In this document: in pieces, positions 62,201-64,000 of the stretch
Layout of the letters: every line of letters starts with the position of its first letter
Position numbering within the stretch: position 1 is the stretch's first letter
Assembly: GCA_030706015.1 (NCBI GenBank)
Contig: JAUZPI010000008.1
Location: 1-64,000 of the forward strand
DNA length: 64,000 nucleotides
Direction: 5' to 3'
From: Bacillota bacterium
GTDB lineage: Bacteria > Bacillota > Clostridia > Clostridiales > Clostridiaceae
The notes under the pieces: model-generated
The model's database searches: none
What the model was told of the DNA's origin: nothing
Seen by the model: only the letters and a program-made list of their open reading frames with translations
Made by a program: the position numbers and the translations under genes

Positions 62201-64000
62201 TCTGATGATAATGGATTGACTTGGAAACCAACTTTTGATGGACAATCTATAATAACAGGTGATTATCATAATGATTCTACAGGCATGCTAGTTACAGGAA
62301 CTCCAAATTGGACATATAACGCAACAATATATTATAAGAAGGGTTACTCCACTCCATATATACACTGGAGACCAGCAGGAGGAACATGGACAACAGCACC
62401 AGGAACTCTAATGCCTGATTCAGAAGTTTCTGGATATGCAAAGATAACCCTTAATTTAGGAACTGCTACAACAGCTGAGGTATGCTTTAATAATGGCAGC
62501 GGAACTTGGGATAGCAATGGCGGAAAGAACTATATATTTAGTGCAGGAACTTCTACCTTCAGCGCAGGTGTTATAACAGCAGGTGCACCATCAGGTGCGG
62601 CAACACCAACGCCAACAGCTACTGCAACACCAACACCGACACCAACAGTAACACCAACACCGACACCAACAGTAACACCAACACCGACGCCAACAGTAAC
62701 ACCAACACCGACGCCAACAGTAACACCAACACCAATAGCTACACCAACGCCAACAGTAACACCAACACCGACGCCAACAGTAACACCAACACCGACACCA
62801 ACAGTAACACCAACACCAATAGCTACACCAACGCCAACACCAACACCTATTTGTAATACACCAACACCATCACCAACAAGTAATAGCGCAACAATATATT
62901 ACAAAAAAGGTTATACAACTCCATATATACATTGGAGACCAGCAGGCGGGACTTGGACAGTAGCACCAGGAACTCAAATGCCAGATTCAGAGATTTCAGG
63001 TTATGCAAAAATAACCCTTGATCTTGGAACTGCTTCTACAGCAGAAGTATGCTTTAACAATGGCAGCGGGACTTGGGATAGCAATGGCGGAAAGAACTAT
63101 ATATTCAATGCAGGAACTTCTACTTATAGTGCAGGTACTATAACTACAGGAGCACCAGTAAACAATACAGCAACAATCTACTACAAAAAAGGTTATACAA
63201 CACCATATATACATTGGAGACCAGCAGGCGGAACTTGGACAGTATCACCAGGAACCCAAATGCCAGATTCAGAAGTTTCAGGCTATGCAAAGATAACTCT
63301 TAACCTAGGATCTGCAACTACTGCTGAAGTATGCTTCAATAACGGCAGTGGAACTTGGGATAACAATGGCGGAAGTAACTATATATTCAATATGGGAAGC
63401 TCTATTTTTAATGCAGGTACTATAACAACAGGTGTTATAGCAACACCAACGGCACCGCCGCCACCAATAGTAACACCAACACCAACGCCAACACCAACAC
63501 CAACAGTAACATGCGGTACAATGCCACCGTCACCAACACCAATACCTACAAGCAATACAGCAACAATTTACTACAAAAAAGGTTATGCAACTCCATATAT
63601 ACACTGGAGACCAGCAGGCGGAACATGGACAGTATCACCAGGAACCTTAATGTCAGATTCAGAGATTTCAGGTTATGCAAAAATAACCCTTGATCTTGGA
63701 ACTGCTACTACAGCAGAAGTATGCTTTAACAATGGCAGTGGAACTTGGGATAGCAATGGCGGAAAGAACTATATATTCAATGCAGGAACTTCTACTTATA
63801 GTGCAGGTACTATAACTACAGGAGCGCCAGTAAACAATACAGCAACAATCTACTACAAGAAAGGCTATACAACTCCATACATCCATTGGAGACCAACAGG
63901 CGGCACTTGGACAGTAGCACCAGGAACTCTAATGTCAGATTCAGAAGTTTCAGGTTACGCAAAAATAACTCTTAACTTGGGAGCTGCAACTACTGCTGAA
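59264..64000 (+). CDS. Secreted GH57/GH119-type alpha-amylase with multiple CBM25 modules (3' end beyond window)
   Basis: Open to the right edge: 1,579 codons visible, no stop. GTG start with AGGAGG seven bases before. The signal peptide is ~1-29. The catalytic part (~30-600) opens with HVYHNHMPNFWPYYD. It has GFFPTELGFSERLIPVLNKL (E232, expected nucleophile region) and IAHDGDNSSGRAGSYDTWQ (D380/D382, expected acid region), the layout shared by GH119 and GH57. Ig-like beta domains follow to ~1,015. CBM25 starch-binding modules begin at about residues 1,020, 1,209, 1,303, 1,433 and 1,527, separated by Thr-Pro linkers. It should bind and degrade raw starch outside the cell. GH119 is favoured but not proven. 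Confidence 0.85.
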   Translation, partial: MKIKKRMAILALASALVCSIVAPGANVLAEIDATHVYHNHMPNFWPYYDTSQYNSAKVGDAVRYIYDGDVMKLKANPPANYPYMIPASVGSGPMPHDNLLQYYSATAKQQAYTDWPWQTAQQVNGAAPLGQVHVTMSGAVINNVNNIFQTGNAPGLDNPNWGTSWTNNYNSLKTTDGFKTLDVIHFTGHHSMGPLVGNDYFLKDLVYQNVTAAQPYFLGSSFKSSKGFFPTELGFSERLIPVLNKLGITWSVMGNNHFSRTLTDYPYLNNPGYDTLVSPPNRADLQNTSNIGGWESKSMAHEQQTIVNKYPFADTPHYVKYVDPSTGAETKLAGIPVDQNASWLEGWEGVATADNDDCNLKKYETIADPSHPEYFVIAHDGDNSSGRAGSYDTWQAAVNSEYVNGVTGMGVEEYLKKHPLDSNDVVHVQDGSWVDTRDSSSDPTWYHWHLPMNIWKGQFSDFNKALGTSYAPKNDLSGNPEGATVSFEYGYNYLERNFALLQAAMNYAKTSEQIWLDAHPNYWKPSTDLDHQVTYDGNQLNPWMMSYPVKGDAANDYKGGANPAELAWYFLIPAMDSGFGYYDENVDDGVKPTLSFDQSLYFSKPYVSTNLSQDKTGPSVWWPQRWPYNPGSANSDKSEGWTKQYFDNNFGIYTYAYDVSGIQNIKLKIRTHNNVTWANRSTNWIDPKDDTYKVYDPKTLQAQGVANINSSLVSDWKDYSMQVRDLKKDINGVAWQPTGQAVDAVVPAQEIGNEYYAYIKDYKDQLIDYYIEATDSKGNVTKSDIQSVYVGSGTYSKDASGNIVEDPNGTIKGVYPFVTDKASIKTNTIYVKSAAASVNLQYSTDNGTTWTNAQAMTKSDKLGYYQTTITYDSTTPNPIKVRYSDGTVNKPSDAGVALPTTGDTFTIGSDGTVTTGLPTMNTVNLYIGTIAANQVKLQYKDDNGNWSSDILMDAFGSDAGHYLKTISYPAANVSLTVRYSDDNGLTWKPTFDGQSIITGDYHNDSTGMLVTGTPNWTYNATIYYKKGYSTPYIHWRPAGGTWTTAPGTLMPDSEVSGYAKITLNLGTATTAEVCFNNGSGTWDSNGGKNYIFSAGTSTFSAGVITAGAPSGAATPTPTATATPTPTPTVTPTPTPTVTPTPTPTVTPTPTPTVTPTPIATPTPTVTPTPTPTVTPTPTPTVTPTPIATPTPTPTPICNTPTPSPTSNSATIYYKKGYTTPYIHWRPAGGTWTVAPGTQMPDSEISGYAKITLDLGTASTAEVCFNNGSGTWDSNGGKNYIFNAGTSTYSAGTITTGAPVNNTATIYYKKGYTTPYIHWRPAGGTWTVSPGTQMPDSEVSGYAKITLNLGSATTAEVCFNNGSGTWDNNGGSNYIFNMGSSIFNAGTITTGVIATPTAPPPPIVTPTPTPTPTPTVTCGTMPPSPTPIPTSNTATIYYKKGYATPYIHWRPAGGTWTVSPGTLMSDSEISGYAKITLDLGTATTAEVCFNNGSGTWDSNGGKNYIFNAGTSTYSAGTITTGAPVNNTATIYYKKGYTTPYIHWRPTGGTWTVAPGTLMSDSEVSGYAKITLNLGAATTAE
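62596..62873 (+). repeat. 24-bp tandem repeats encoding a Thr-Pro linker
   Basis: Units of eight codons (TVTPTPTP) recur about nine times with small variants (TPIATPTP), joining CBM25 module 1 to module 2. A shorter, related linker lies at ~63,440-63,550. In-frame unit length means copy-number change would not shift the frame. Such linkers are usually O-glycosylated when secreted. Confidence 0.85.
62888..64000 (+). repeat. 672-bp internal duplication of a CBM25-CBM25-linker unit
   Basis: Module 2 (from 62,888) aligns with module 4 (from 63,560) and module 3 (from 63,170) with module 5 (from 63,842), both at an offset of exactly 672 bp. Stretches of over 100 bp are almost identical between modules 2 and 4. 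The pairwise similarity is higher than between adjacent modules, so the pair was duplicated as one unit. A third copy may lie beyond the edge. Confidence 0.85.

Noticed and set aside
62596..62873. CRISPR or intergenic tandem repeat
   Set aside because: The repeats are in frame within a long open coding sequence and encode a Thr-Pro linker.
62996..63886. Cys/Ser-rich reverse-strand genes opposite the CBM25 modules
   Set aside because: The frames recur because the modules are duplicated; they have no ribosome site, and the forward strand is clearly coding.

Overview
The window is low-GC, with Shine-Dalgarno-rich Firmicute gene structure. The gene content suggests an anaerobic, saccharolytic Clostridium (sensu stricto) or close relative: adenosylcobalamin-dependent ribonucleotide reductase, monofunctional Ni-CO dehydrogenase with an Rrf2 regulator, a sigma-54/LevR-controlled mannose-class PTS, ClpS-ClpA, a sortase-anchored amylase and a CBM25-bearing amylase. 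I see no rRNA, tRNA, CRISPR array, transposase or phage structural gene.

Bases 1-12,300 are an accessory zone. Intact genes (two SAM methyltransferases, a GNAT-HutD fusion, a DUF2310 zinc-ribbon protein, a PfkB-type kinase with a short N-terminus, a kinase-fold protein, an aspartate aminotransferase and a GC-rich SpoIID/PG-binding/LysM protein) sit among decayed fragments. The fragments include a Uma2 piece, a 3'-terminal nrdJ remnant with two internal deletions, the last ~30 codons of a second methyltransferase, and a broken PhzF C-terminus. A 14-bp-stem terminator repeat occurs three times (3.9, 7.95 and 12.24 kb), at joints between genes and fragments.

Bases 12,300-18,700 hold nrdJ (reverse strand, probable NrdR boxes over its promoter), then an Rrf2 regulator, cooS and a small BFD-like [2Fe-2S] protein, with related palindromes before both rrf2 and cooS, then a fluoride exporter. 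Bases 19,000-26,400 carry two related GH13 enzymes: a secreted, LPXTG-anchored one behind a promoter with cre-like sites, and a signal-less, presumably cytosolic one. The likely division of labour is surface cleavage of starch followed by intracellular cleavage of imported dextrins. Bases 26,500-33,000 hold a secreted cysteine-amidase-like protein, a LevR-type activator and the EIIA-EIIB-EIIC-EIID operon with a consensus -24/-12 promoter and dyad upstream sites.

Bases 33,000-53,300 are mostly housekeeping or conserved genes: DUF4397 protein, YaaR, NAD synthetase, NfeD plus SPFH, a GT4 glycosyltransferase with an acidic repeat tail, a nucleotidyltransferase fused to a degenerate phosphomannomutase domain, ClpS-ClpA followed by a FeeM-like acyltransferase, PepD, a serine beta-lactamase-like lipoprotein, UPF0145, flavin reductase, YibE/F and PilZ. 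A non-coding degenerate ~40-bp repeat array lies at 33.88-34.39 kb. Bases 53,500-59,100 encode a MacA/MacB-like export system with two ATPases, one ending in an AbrB-like domain.

From 59,264 to the right edge runs an unfinished, very large secreted GH57/GH119-type amylase with Thr-Pro linkers and at least five CBM25 starch-binding modules, showing an internal 672-bp duplication. With the two GH13 enzymes it makes starch use the dominant metabolic theme.
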